The position numbers and the translations under genes were made by a program. Positions 1-8,989 of a stretch of 64,000 nucleotides of DNA are shown one piece after another; within the stretch, counting starts at the first letter, position 1, and every line of letters starts with the position of its first letter. Source of the DNA: Clostridium beijerinckii (lineage in GTDB: Bacteria > Bacillota > Clostridia > Clostridiales > Clostridiaceae). The notes under the pieces were generated by a model. It saw only the letters and a program-made list of their open reading frames with translations, made no database searches and was not told where the DNA came from. Where the stretch lies: positions 1,736,001-1,800,000 of the forward strand of contig NZ_CP144906.1 in assembly GCF_036699995.1 (NCBI RefSeq), given 5' to 3'.

Positions 1-463
1 CAGGATTATAGGGGCTTTAGTTGCAGAGTATTTGCAGCAGAGAGGTCATGGGGTTAATTTACTTAGAATTGATACAAGTAATAGCTATAGCTGTCAGGAT
101 TGCTATGAAAGGGCAAGTGAAGCTAATGAGATAGCTAAGACAACAAATGTTGAGTTGTATGCTGAGATTCATATTAATGCAGGGGGAGGGACTGGTCCAG
201 AAGTATTAGTATTTGGAAAATCAGAAGTAGCAAATAAATATGCTGCTAAAGTATGCAATGAATTATCAAGTATTCTGAATTTACCTAATAGAGGAGTAAA
301 AACAAGAAACTTAATTGTTCTTAATAAAACTATTATGCCTGCAATTTTAGTTGAGTGCTTATTTGCTGATAGTGATGATGCAGACAAATATAATCCAGAT
401 ATTATTGCAAGAGCTATTGGTAATGGATTAGCTGGAGTTGAGGATTCCAGTTGTTATGAATGA
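1..463 (+). CDS. N-acetylmuramoyl-L-alanine amidase (Amidase_3), 5' end missing
   Basis: The reading frame is open from base 2 to the TGA at 461-463, so the gene begins outside the window. Family knowledge: Amidase_3 enzymes are zinc hydrolases that cut the bond between N-acetylmuramic acid and the peptide stem. Visible motifs are RGHGVNLLRID, YAEIHINAGGG (a zinc-ligand His in the usual SxHxNA setting) and AILVECLFA (the catalytic Glu region). The first zinc ligand lies outside the window. The protein ends soon after the catalytic domain with no obvious wall-binding repeat, so it may be a minimal or truncated lysin. It could be a phage endolysin remnant or a housekeeping autolysin. Confident on family, not on role. 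Confidence 0.82.
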   Translation, partial: RIIGALVAEYLQQRGHGVNLLRIDTSNSYSCQDCYERASEANEIAKTTNVELYAEIHINAGGGTGPEVLVFGKSEVANKYAAKVCNELSSILNLPNRGVKTRNLIVLNKTIMPAILVECLFADSDDADKYNPDIIARAIGNGLAGVEDSSCYE

Positions 464-560
464 AAATATGGATGGAATAGGAATGATGTTGAGACAGTGG
501 TTCTGCTATATAAAAGGCAGTGGCATTGAAAATACTAGATTTGATATAATTTCAAATATG

Positions 561-612
561 TTCCCTTACACAGCAAAGAGTATAAATGGCTGTGTAGGGG
601 AATATTCTTTTA
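561..612 (+). terminator. intrinsic terminator after the amidase
   Basis: A 14-bp stem pairs TTCCCTTACACAGC (561-574) with GCTGTGTAGGGGAA (589-602), with one G-U pair and a 14-nt loop. The T-rich tail TATTCTTTTATT follows. It separates the amidase from the restriction operon. Confidence 0.7.
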
Positions 613-710
613 TTAATTGAATTAATGGGATATAATAATATCATGTTAAGAAAATTGTAAAAGAATAGTAATAAAATCAAGTAATAGGAATGCTGACAGG
701 AGGATATACA

Positions 711-2282
711 ATGGCTGATACAAAAAAAGAACAGGAACGTACAGAATTACATCGTACAATATGGAGTATTGCAAATGACCTACGAGGAAGTGTAGATGGA
801 TGGGACTTTAAACAATATGTACTTGGTATGCTATTTTATCGATATATATCAGAAAATATTACTAATTACATTAATAAAGGTGAACATGAGGCTGGAAATT
901 TAGAATTTGATTATGCAAAACTAGAGGATAGCGATGCAGAGCAGGCAAGAAAAGATTTAGTTGAAACAAAAGGATTTTTTATTCTTCCAAGTGAACTATT
1001 TGAAAATGTGCAAAAGGTTGCTGATAAAGATGAAAATCTAAATGAAACCTTAGAAAAAATCTTTAAAAATATTGAGACTTCAGCACAAGGTAGTGAAAGC
1101 GAATCGGATTTTAAAGGCTTGTTTGATGATATTGATGTTAATAGTAATAAATTAGGCGGCACAGTTGCAAAGAGAAACGAGAAACTTGTAAAACTGATGA
1201 ATGGTGTCAGCGAGATGAAATTGGGAGATTACAAGGATAATACCATTGATGCGTTTGGAGATGCTTATGAGTTTTTGATGGGTATGTATGCTTCCAATGC
1301 AGGAAAAAGCGGAGGCGAGTATTATACACCTCAAGAGGTTTCTGAGCTTTTAACACGTATCACTATTGTAGGCAAAACTGAGGTTAACAAGGTTTATGAT
1401 CCAGCTGTAGGGAGTGGATCGCTTCTTTTAAAGTTTGCAAAAATTCTAGGTAAAGATAATGTACGTCAAGGATTCTTTGGGCAGGAAATCAATATAACAA
1501 CATATAACCTTTGTCGTATAAATATGTTTTTGCATGATATTGATTATAATAAATTTGACATTGCTCACGGTGACACACTTACTGAAACTCAACAACATAG
1601 TGATAATGAACCTTTTGAAGCAATAGTATCAAATCCACCTTATTCTATTAAGTGGGAGGGGGATGCTAATCCACTCTTAATTAATGATCCGCGTTTTTCT
1701 CCTGCTGGAGTTCTTGCACCAAAGTCAAAGGCTGATTTAGCATTTATTATGCATTCCCTTTCTTGGCTTGCAACTAATGGAACTGCTGCAATTGTATGTT
1801 TCCCAGGAGTTATGTATCGTGGGGGTGCTGAGCAGAAAATTCGTAAATACTTGATTGATAATAATTATATCGATTGTATTATACAGCTTCCAGGTAATCT
1901 TTTTTACGGAACAAGTATAGCTACATGTATTATGGTGTTAAAGAAATCAAAGACAGAGAACAGCACATTATTCATTGACGCGTCAAAAGAATGTGTTAAG
2001 GTAACGAATAACAATAAGCTTACAGATGATAATATTAAAAATATTATAGATGCCTATACCGATCGAGTAGATATAGAATATTTTACAAAGGTTGTCCCTA
2101 ATGCTGATATTGAGAAACAAAGTTATAATCTTTCGGTTAGTACATATGTTGAGCAAGAGGATACAAGAGAAGTTATTGATATTAAAGTCCTCAATGAAGA
2201 AATCAAAGAAATTGTTGCCAAAGAGCAGGTTTTGCGTTATGAAATTGATAAGATTATCGCAGAAATTGAGGTGGATGAATGA
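711..2282 (+). CDS. hsdM: type I restriction-modification system, DNA methyltransferase subunit HsdM
   Basis: Encodes the N6-adenine methyltransferase subunit (523 aa). With HsdS it methylates the recognition site, and HsdR joins to cut unmodified DNA. The N-terminal HsdM_N helical domain is seen in ELHRTIWSIANDLRG. The AdoMet motif I is DPAVGSGSL (about residues 230-238) and the catalytic motif IV is NPPY (about 308-311). I chose ATG 711 because AGGAGG lies about 7 bases upstream; an upstream ATG at 690 has no such site. It overlaps hsdS by ATGA, implying translational coupling. First gene of the operon hsdM-hsdS-hsdR. Confidence 0.96.
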   Translation: MADTKKEQERTELHRTIWSIANDLRGSVDGWDFKQYVLGMLFYRYISENITNYINKGEHEAGNLEFDYAKLEDSDAEQARKDLVETKGFFILPSELFENVQKVADKDENLNETLEKIFKNIETSAQGSESESDFKGLFDDIDVNSNKLGGTVAKRNEKLVKLMNGVSEMKLGDYKDNTIDAFGDAYEFLMGMYASNAGKSGGEYYTPQEVSELLTRITIVGKTEVNKVYDPAVGSGSLLLKFAKILGKDNVRQGFFGQEINITTYNLCRINMFLHDIDYNKFDIAHGDTLTETQQHSDNEPFEAIVSNPPYSIKWEGDANPLLINDPRFSPAGVLAPKSKADLAFIMHSLSWLATNGTAAIVCFPGVMYRGGAEQKIRKYLIDNNYIDCIIQLPGNLFYGTSIATCIMVLKKSKTENSTLFIDASKECVKVTNNNKLTDDNIKNIIDAYTDRVDIEYFTKVVPNADIEKQSYNLSVSTYVEQEDTREVIDIKVLNEEIKEIVAKEQVLRYEIDKIIAEIEVDE

Positions 2283-3490
2283 GTAAATTGGAAAAACTGA
2301 TTAAGGAACTTTGCCCTGATGGAGTGGAGTATAAGGCATTTTGCGAGTTTGGCACGATGATTCGTGGTAATGGGTTGCAGAAAAAAGATTTTACAGAAGA
2401 AGGGATTGGATGTATTCACTATGGTCAAATTTATACCTATTATGGGACATTTACATCCGAAACAAAAACATTCGTTTCAGAAGAACTTGCTAATAAATTA
2501 AAAAAGGTAAATACAGGTGACTTAATAATTGCTATAACAAGTGAAAATATTGAAGATGTATGTAAATGTGTTGCCTGGCTTGGTGAAAATGAAATAGTAA
2601 CTGGCGGACACGCTGCTATTTTTAAACATAATCAAGATCCAAAATATCTTTCATATTGTTTTCAAACAGCAGATTTTTTTTCTCAAAAGCGAAAAATTGC
2701 AAATGGAACAAAAGTAATTGAAGTTTCACCTCAAAAATTAGAACAGATTTGTATACCACTTCCACCATTACCAGTACAGCGTGAAATTGTTCGTATACTG
2801 GATAATTTTAAGGAGCTTACAGCTGAGCTTACCGTAAAACTTACAGCAGAGCTTACAGCTAGAAAACAACAGTATGAGTATTATAGAGGTAAGCTCTTGA
2901 CCTTTGGTGATGAGGTTGAGTGGAAGATGTTGGGAGATATTGGTAAAGTATCAATGTGTAAACGAATTTTCAAGGAACAAACTCAATCAAATGGTGAAAT
3001 TCCTTTCTATAAAATTGGTACATTTGGTAAAGAACCAGATGCTTATATTTCACAAGAATTATTTGAGGAATATAAACAGAAATACTCATACCCTAAAAAA
3101 GGTGAAATTCTAATTTCGGCTTCTGGTACAATTGGGAGGACAGTGATTTTTGATGGGGCACCATCTTATTTTCAAGATTCCAATATAGTTTGGATTGCAA
3201 ATGATGAAAAACACGTATTAAATAAATTTTTATTTCATATTTATAAAATTATTAAATGGGCAGTTTCAGAAGGTGGGACAATTTCAAGGTTATATAATGA
3301 CAACATAAAAAAAACAATAATTCCTGTCCCATCTATTGAAGAACAACAGCGCATTGTTGCAATTCTTGATAGATTTGACTCGATATGTACTGATATTACA
3401 CAAGATTTACCTGCTGAAATTGAAGCACGTAAAAAACAATATGAATACTATCGTGATAAATTATTAACTTTTAAGGAGATTGAAAAATGA
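2279..3490 (+). CDS. hsdS: type I restriction-modification system, specificity subunit HsdS
   Basis: Encodes the 403-aa DNA-recognition subunit. Two target-recognition domains are visible (roughly residues 15-160 and 215-365), each followed by a conserved coiled-coil segment: ARKQQYEYYRGKLLTF in the middle and ARKKQYEYYRDKLLTF at the C-terminus. This is the usual circularly symmetric HsdS layout. The central linker starts with four 12-bp direct repeats (2813-2860) coding ELTA-ELTV-KLTA-ELTA, the same kind of TAEL repeat whose copy number sets spacer length in EcoR124-type (IC) enzymes. ATGA overlaps join it to hsdM upstream and hsdR downstream. Confidence 0.95.
   Translation: MSKLEKLIKELCPDGVEYKAFCEFGTMIRGNGLQKKDFTEEGIGCIHYGQIYTYYGTFTSETKTFVSEELANKLKKVNTGDLIIAITSENIEDVCKCVAWLGENEIVTGGHAAIFKHNQDPKYLSYCFQTADFFSQKRKIANGTKVIEVSPQKLEQICIPLPPLPVQREIVRILDNFKELTAELTVKLTAELTARKQQYEYYRGKLLTFGDEVEWKMLGDIGKVSMCKRIFKEQTQSNGEIPFYKIGTFGKEPDAYISQELFEEYKQKYSYPKKGEILISASGTIGRTVIFDGAPSYFQDSNIVWIANDEKHVLNKFLFHIYKIIKWAVSEGGTISRLYNDNIKKTIIPVPSIEEQQRIVAILDRFDSICTDITQDLPAEIEARKKQYEYYRDKLLTFKEIEK
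2813..2860 (+). repeat. four in-frame 12-bp TAEL-type repeats inside hsdS
   Basis: The units are GAGCTTACAGCT, GAGCTTACCGTA, AAACTTACAGCA and GAGCTTACAGCT, end to end and in frame (residues 179-194). The first and fourth are identical. Gain or loss of one unit keeps the frame and would change the linker between the two target-recognition domains by four residues. Confidence 0.9.
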
Positions 3491-6400
3491 GTAGCTTTAA
3501 CATAATAGCTGAAACAAATGAAGCTACGGTTGTAGCAAAGTATACTCCAGAAGAAAGAAAAAGTACTGATTATCAAAGCGAAGCTGAGCTTGAAAAAGAT
3601 TTTATTTACAGCTTAACACAGCAAGGTTATGAATATATAAATATTAAAAATGAAAAGGACTTGATTTCAAATCTTCGCAAACAATTGGAAAAACTAAATC
3701 AGTTCACCTTTTCTGATAAAGAGTGGAATCAGTTTTATTCTAAAATTATATCTAATGGTAATGAGAGTATTTTAGAGAAAACACGTAAAATTCAAGATGA
3801 TAATATGCAAATTCTAATTCGTGACAATGGATCAACCAAAAATATAAAGCTAATTGATAAAAAGAATATTCATAATAACTTTTTGCAGGTTTTAAACCAG
3901 TATGAGGAAAATGGAGGAAGCCATGAAACAAGGTATGATGTAACTATTTTAGTGAATGGTTTTCCGCTGGTGCATGTTGAACTAAAACGCAGAGGGGTGG
4001 CAATTAGGGAAGCGTTTAATCAAATAAAACGCTATCAAAGGGATAGTTTTTGGGCTGGCTCTGGGTTATATGAATATATTCAAATATTTGTGATATCAAA
4101 TGGAACACATACAAAATATTATTCTAATACTACAAGGAATCAACACATAAATGATTCAAAAGAGAAAGAATCCTATAAAAAGAAAAAGACCAGCAATAGT
4201 TTTGAGTTTACAAGCTATTGGGCAGATGCATACAACAAAACTATTCTTGATCTTGTAGACTTTACAAAAACATTTTTTGCAAAACATACAATTTTGAATA
4301 TTCTAACTCACTATTGTGTTTTTACATCAGAAGATTTATTACTTGTAATGCGTCCTTATCAAATTGTAGCAACTGAAAGAATAATAAATCGTATTGAGAT
4401 TGCAACAAACTATAAAAAGACAGGTACAGTAGAAGCTGGCGGTTATATATGGCATACAACAGGTTCAGGAAAAACCTTAACCAGTTTTAAAACTGCACAG
4501 CTTGCTACAAACCTTGATTATATTGATAAAGTGCTTTTTGTAGTTGATAGAAAAGACCTGGATTATCAGACAATGAAAGAATATGATCGTTTTCAAAAGG
4601 GGGCTGCAAACAGCAACACTTCAACTAAAATACTTAAAACACAACTAGAAGACTTAAATGCTAAGATTATAATTACAACAATTCAAAAGTTAGATGTATT
4701 TATTAGAAAAAATAAAACTCATGATATTTATAATAAGCATACAGTCATTATATTTGATGAATGTCACCGCTCTCAGTTTGGAGATATGCATATTCAAATT
4801 ATAAAAACATTTAAGAATTATCATTTATTTGGTTTTACAGGTACACCTATTTTCACAAAGAATTCTGGTAGTGGGAAGAATCCTAAACTTAAAACAACAC
4901 AGCAAGCCTTTGGAGATAAGCTACACACATATACTATTGTAGATGCAATAGGTGATGCAAATGTATTGCCATTTAGAATTGATTATATTAAAACAATGAA
5001 AGAATCAAATAATATAAATGATAAAAAAGTAAAAGCCATTGACAGAGAAAATGCAATGCTTGAACCAAAGCGTATTAGTGAGGTAACTGCTTATATTCTG
5101 GAACACTTTGAGCAAAAGACTTATAGAAACCAAAGCCGCTCTTATTATGACCATAAGATTATCACTAATGTAGATAAAATGGCAGCTTCAAAAAATAATA
5201 CAGTTGAAGAAAAAAAGCAAAACACTAAAGTAAATGGATTTAACTCTATTTTTGCGGTTGCCTCTATTCCTATGGCAATAAAATATTACAATGAATTTAG
5301 AAGACAAATGGATGAAAAGGGTAAAAAGCTTACTATTGCAACAATTTTTAGTTACAGTCCAAACGAAGAAGATCCTGAGGATGCTTTATTTGATGAAAAC
5401 TTTGAAACTGATGGTCTAGACCAGACATCAAGGGACTTTCTTGATTCTGCCATAAAAGACTACAATAATACTTTTAATGTAAACTATGATACGTCAGCTG
5501 ATAAGTTTCCTAATTACTATAAGGATGTTTCCCTCAGAATGAAAAACCGTGAAATAGATTTGCTAATTGTTGTAAATATGTTTTTGACAGGATTTGATGC
5601 AACAACTTTAAATACTTTATGGGTAGATAAAAACCTTAAACAACATGGACTTATCCAAGCCTTTTCTCGTACAAATAGAATATTAAATTCAGTAAAAACA
5701 TTTGGTAATATTGTGTGCTTTAGAAATCTTGATGATGAAGTAAATAGTGCCCTTGCCTTATTTGGGGACAAGGATGCCAGCGGTATTTTACTTTTAAAAA
5801 AATATGATGAATATATAAACGGATATGAGCATAAAGGTAAACATATTGAAGGATATGCAGAGCTTACTGAAAAACTTGAAAATCTTTATCCAATAGGTAC
5901 AGACATCGTTGGTGAAGAAGCTGAAAAAGAATTTATAAAGTTATTTGGTTCTATTTTACGTACAAGAAACATTCTTGTTTCTTTTGATGAATTTAAAAAT
6001 AATGAAATGCTAAACCAGAGAGATTTTCAGGATTATCAAAGTGTTTATATTGACCTTCATCAAAAATATTCAAAAAAGAAAGATAGCGAAAAGGAAAATA
6101 TAAATGGAGATATTGTTTTTGAAATTGAATTAGTTAAACAAGTAGAAGTAAATATCGATTATATCTTGATGCTTGTTTTAAAATATCATGATTCTAATTG
6201 TAAGGATAAAAGTATTCTTACAACCATTGATAAAGCTATAAATTCAAGTATTGAACTTCGTAGCAAAAAGAAACTTATAGAAGACTTTATAGAAGAAATT
6301 AATGCATCAACAAATGTGGACAAGGATTGGAAAGAATTTATAAAAAGACAAAAAGATCAGGATTTATCTGTTATCATGGCAGATGAAAAACTTAAACCAG

Positions 6401-6672
6401 AAGAAACTCAAAAATTTATTAATAATGCATTCCGTGATGGTATATTAAAAACCACAGGAACAGATATTGATAAAATTCTACCCCCTGTATCACGCTTTGG
6501 TGGTGGTAATAGAACAGAAAAAAAGCAAACTGTTATTGAAAAGCTACTAAAATTCTTCGAAAAGTATTTGGGACTTGTAAATCAAGAGATGATTTCTAAT
6601 CCTACCCTAACTTCAGAGTACCAAAATACGTTAGAAGTAGCTGAAACACAATCTCAATATGGGGAGGACTAA
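3487..6672 (+). CDS. hsdR: type I restriction enzyme, motor/endonuclease subunit HsdR
   Basis: A 1061-aa subunit that translocates DNA using ATP and cleaves it. The N-terminal PD-(D/E)xK nuclease is visible as D151 and E165-L-K167 (YDVTI...VHVELK). The superfamily 2 helicase motor follows: Walker A HTTGSGKT (323-330), motif II DECHR (424-428), motif III FTGTP (450-454) and motif VI QAFSRTNR (724-731). Length and motif style match the EcoR124/IC branch, in line with the TAEL repeats in hsdS. The ATG overlaps the hsdS stop as ATGA. Nothing suggests inactivation. Confidence 0.96.
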   Translation: MSSFNIIAETNEATVVAKYTPEERKSTDYQSEAELEKDFIYSLTQQGYEYINIKNEKDLISNLRKQLEKLNQFTFSDKEWNQFYSKIISNGNESILEKTRKIQDDNMQILIRDNGSTKNIKLIDKKNIHNNFLQVLNQYEENGGSHETRYDVTILVNGFPLVHVELKRRGVAIREAFNQIKRYQRDSFWAGSGLYEYIQIFVISNGTHTKYYSNTTRNQHINDSKEKESYKKKKTSNSFEFTSYWADAYNKTILDLVDFTKTFFAKHTILNILTHYCVFTSEDLLLVMRPYQIVATERIINRIEIATNYKKTGTVEAGGYIWHTTGSGKTLTSFKTAQLATNLDYIDKVLFVVDRKDLDYQTMKEYDRFQKGAANSNTSTKILKTQLEDLNAKIIITTIQKLDVFIRKNKTHDIYNKHTVIIFDECHRSQFGDMHIQIIKTFKNYHLFGFTGTPIFTKNSGSGKNPKLKTTQQAFGDKLHTYTIVDAIGDANVLPFRIDYIKTMKESNNINDKKVKAIDRENAMLEPKRISEVTAYILEHFEQKTYRNQSRSYYDHKIITNVDKMAASKNNTVEEKKQNTKVNGFNSIFAVASIPMAIKYYNEFRRQMDEKGKKLTIATIFSYSPNEEDPEDALFDENFETDGLDQTSRDFLDSAIKDYNNTFNVNYDTSADKFPNYYKDVSLRMKNREIDLLIVVNMFLTGFDATTLNTLWVDKNLKQHGLIQAFSRTNRILNSVKTFGNIVCFRNLDDEVNSALALFGDKDASGILLLKKYDEYINGYEHKGKHIEGYAELTEKLENLYPIGTDIVGEEAEKEFIKLFGSILRTRNILVSFDEFKNNEMLNQRDFQDYQSVYIDLHQKYSKKKDSEKENINGDIVFEIELVKQVEVNIDYILMLVLKYHDSNCKDKSILTTIDKAINSSIELRSKKKLIEDFIEEINASTNVDKDWKEFIKRQKDQDLSVIMADEKLKPEETQKFINNAFRDGILKTTGTDIDKILPPVSRFGGGNRTEKKQTVIEKLLKFFEKYLGLVNQEMISNPTLTSEYQNTLEVAETQSQYGED

Positions 6673-6678
6673 TTCAAA

Positions 6679-6818
6679 ATGTCAGATATTAAATTTGAAA
6701 TAAAAGAAACTTTAGAATTCTTTCAGAATCATCAAAAGGTAGGAAGAAAGAATTAAATTTAATTTTTTGGAAGGATAAAGATCCAAAATATGATTTGAGC
6801 GAGTGGGATATAGAATGA
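6679..6818 (+). pseudogene. ydbC/PC4-like transcription coactivator domain remnant, frameshifted and truncated
   Basis: The first frame reads MSDIKFEIKETLEFFQNHQK and stops at 24 codons. Shifting frame near 6715 gives SESSKGRKKELNLIFWKDKD and then PKYDLSEWDIE, ending at TGA 6816-6818. The two pieces together match the start of small YdbC-type proteins (MSDIKFEI...KELNL..W....PKYD...WD). One missing G near GAAACTTTAG explains the frame break. The usual C-terminal half is absent and the next gene starts at once. Single-base sequencing error is possible for the shift but not for the truncation. Confidence 0.75.
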
Positions 6819-7645
6819 AAAGTAAGAAGATAAAAACTTATAGGGAAAAATGGATGGAAGAGTATGAAAAAAGAATTATAGACCATAATGTGTCATATGA
6901 GAGTATAAAAAAATATATTAGTGAATATATGCCTAAAAAGCTATATAGATATAGGAAATTTGATGAATATTTAGAAAATAATTTGGCGGGGGAAATTTAT
7001 TTTTCTGATCCTAGTGAGTTTAATGATCCCTTTGATTCTGCAATTGAAATTGATTATATAGCTTATGCGTTAAATTATTTCACAAATATTAATCGTAGAG
7101 AACTAGAAAATCTATTAGAAAAAGAACCTCAACTGAAAAAAATATTAGATAATCATTACAATGAAACATATAGAAGTTTCAAAAATAATATTAGAATAGC
7201 TTGCTTCACTACAAGTCAAAAGAATACACTAATGTGGAGTCATTATGCGGAAAATCATAGTGGTTATTGTATAGAGTATGATACAAAAAATCCCTTGTTT
7301 AGAGATATGGTTTTGCCAGTAATATATAGAGGTGAAAGGTATGATTGCACACCGTGTTTGACTACACTATCTCGAAATATTTCAATAAATGCAATATTTT
7401 TTAAAGATGAAGTATGGAATTATGAGCATGAATGGAGAGCATTTGGGACTGCTGACTATTTTAAAGAGCATAAGAATCCGGTGCAATTTATAAATGCAAT
7501 ATCTGCGATTTATATTGGGGCAATCAGTAAGCAAAAGAAGTTTAAAGATGTAGAGCGATTGCAAAAGATTGCAAAGGAAAATGGGATTCCTGTATATGAA
7601 ATGAAAATGTTAAAGAATGAATACAAGTTAACTTTTGATAAATGA
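6815..7645 (+). CDS. DUF2971 domain-containing protein
   Basis: A 276-aa soluble protein. DUF2971 features are KLYRYRKFDEYLENNL, the IYFSDPSEFNDPFDS segment, IACFTTSQKNTLMWSHYAENHSG split by the usual turn, CIEYD and a late YEHEWRAFG. The family's biochemical role is not established; members recur near restriction systems and in mobile islands, as here, directly behind hsdR and a decayed ydbC. ATG 6815 overlaps the stop of the broken ydbC frame. A GTG at 6803 is an alternative start with no clear ribosome site. The stop overlaps the ATG of a 33-codon ORF as ATGA. Confidence 0.85.
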   Translation: MKSKKIKTYREKWMEEYEKRIIDHNVSYESIKKYISEYMPKKLYRYRKFDEYLENNLAGEIYFSDPSEFNDPFDSAIEIDYIAYALNYFTNINRRELENLLEKEPQLKKILDNHYNETYRSFKNNIRIACFTTSQKNTLMWSHYAENHSGYCIEYDTKNPLFRDMVLPVIYRGERYDCTPCLTTLSRNISINAIFFKDEVWNYEHEWRAFGTADYFKEHKNPVQFINAISAIYIGAISKQKKFKDVERLQKIAKENGIPVYEMKMLKNEYKLTFDK

Positions 7646-7743
7646 TTGAGCAAAGGATTAAATTAAATAGTTATGAAATTAATGAATTAAAAGAATTATT
7701 AAATAGTATGGAGATTTATTGTGTTAAATTAGCAAGTTCGTAA
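7642..7743 (+). CDS. possible 33-aa protein coupled to the DUF2971 gene
   Basis: ATG 7642 overlaps the DUF2971 stop codon as ATGA, the same coupling used inside the hsd operon. It starts MIEQRIKLNSYEINELKELL and ends KLASS. The sequence is charged and helix-prone, with no recognised domain. It may be a real small partner or the start of a decayed gene. Only the overlap supports it. Confidence 0.35.
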   Translation: MIEQRIKLNSYEINELKELLNSMEIYCVKLASS

Positions 7744-7782
7744 CACTCACAAAGGGGTCAGTGCATTGTAGAAACTTACCAG

Positions 7783-7825
7783 GTACAAGTTACAACTAAT
7801 ACAGAACTGGGCTTATGACTTATAT
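7783..7825 (+). repeat. 43-bp direct repeat, copy 1
   Basis: Starts GTACAAGTTACAACTAATAC and continues AGAACTGGGCTTATGACTTA. The best-conserved core, CTAATACAGAACT, is identical in copy 2 at 8514-8556, 731 bases downstream. Function unknown; possible remnant of a mobile-element end. Confidence 0.65.
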
Positions 7826-8104
7826 CGTATTAGTAAAATAGCAAGTCACTCGTAAACTCCTAACAACTGCATCAGAGGCCTAACATTTTACACGTAAAAT
7901 GAATAAGTACAATAGAAGTTCAAAGAATTACAAGTAAAAGGTTTGAATGAATAGAAGAATAACTTTAAGTTAATTTTACTAACTATAAAATTAATATTCA
8001 AAGTTCACATCATTCATATAATAGATAAATATAATTTAGAAATTAAGATATAAAAATGTTAAAGCAAAAGCATTGATATTACTTGGATTAGAGAAAGGAT
8101 GGTC

Positions 8105-8122
8105 GGCAAATTTTAATTTGCC
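8105..8122. repeat. 18-bp perfect inverted repeat
   Basis: GGCAAATT-TT-AATTTGCC, followed six bases later by another TTTTGCC. It could be a protein-binding site or a small hairpin; no gene starts nearby. Confidence 0.5.
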
Positions 8123-8277
8123 AACATTTTGCCAACCACCAGTAAGATATGATAAAATATTATAAATTACAATATGTAAAGATATGATGTTTTTAATCTG
8201 AGGTTTGAAGTGATTTCAATTACTAATGGATACAATAAAATATGTTAAGTTAAAATTTGGTATAATTCTTCAACACA

Positions 8278-8320
8278 CGCCTCACGTTGAAACTGTAATC
8301 CAACATGAGGCGTATTTTGT
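8278..8320 (+). terminator. terminator-like hairpin in the gene-poor segment
   Basis: CGCCTCACGTTG (8278-8289) pairs with CAACATGAGGCG (8301-8312) with one mismatch and an 11-nt loop, then TATTTTGT. It may mark the 3' end of an unrecognised transcript or of a lost gene. Confidence 0.5.
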
Positions 8321-8374
8321 AATATCTAGAATTATGTATTTTAATGATAGAAATATAATCTGCATATATTCTGT

Positions 8375-8409
8375 AAGGGAAATTTCCCTTAGCTTTCCCT
8401 TAAGGGAAA
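8375..8409. repeat. two adjacent palindromes built from AAGGGAAA
   Basis: AAGGGAAATTTCCCTT (8375-8390) and TTTCCCTTAAGGGAAA (8394-8409) are both perfect 16-bp palindromes separated by AGC. The same 8-mer is used in opposite order in each. This could be a tandem operator or a cruciform-forming site. Confidence 0.7.
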
Positions 8410-8513
8410 AAACAAAATAAAATACAGTAAATTATGATTAAATATAATAATGATCTAAATAGGCTAAACAGCAATATTTCAAAGTATTATAAGATACAAT
8501 AAAATATGATTTA

Positions 8514-8556
8514 GTACAAGCTGACTCTAATACAGAACTCGGCTTACGGTTTATCT
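8514..8556 (+). repeat. 43-bp direct repeat, copy 2
   Basis: Starts GTACAAGCTGACTCTAATAC and continues AGAACTCGGCTTACGGTTTA. It aligns without gaps to copy 1 at 7783-7825. Confidence 0.65.
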
Positions 8557-8989
8557 AGAACATTAAAATAAAATCAACAACCTAAAAGATTTGAAAAATG
8601 TTTTTTAGCTTAATAGTTTTCTTCATCTATTATTTTTATCAGAAATAATAATAAATTTTATGCAAATAGTAATCAAAAAATATTTAATTTTACGGCATAA
8701 GAAATTTGTTGATAAAGTTATCATCAATATATTTTAACAATTAATGTAAGATATAATTGCAATTATAGCTAATATTATTTAATGTCCAAAAGGAAAATAT
8801 TAAGATAAGATGGATTTATAACTAGAATATTACAAAACGCTATAAATGGCATGATTACAGGGTTTAGAGGATTAATTACTGGTAAATGTAGGATTTGTTG
8901 CAGAAGTGGGAAAAGAAGTGGGAAACGCATAAAAAAAGCTGTACTACAAGGTATTTAAACCAAGTAATACAGCAATCCACCAAAATAAA

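Larger units (their letters stand above)
7744..8989. other. gene-poor island segment between DUF2971 and tRNA-Leu
   Basis: About 1.25 kb with no convincing coding frame. It holds a pair of 43-bp imperfect direct repeats, a short GGCAAATT palindrome, a terminator-like hairpin near 8.3 kb and two adjacent 16-bp palindromes near 8.39 kb (listed separately). The rest is AT-rich with no gene that I can recognise. Position beside a tRNA gene suggests the edge of an old insertion. Confidence 0.6.

Noticed and set aside
438..620. 60-codon frame overlapping the end of the amidase
   Set aside because: It has no ribosome site, its sequence resembles no cell-wall-binding domain, and it covers the terminator hairpin at 561-602.
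8226..8420. 64-codon frame in the gene-poor segment
   Set aside because: It runs through the terminator-like hairpin and the AAGGGAAA palindromes and has no ribosome site.
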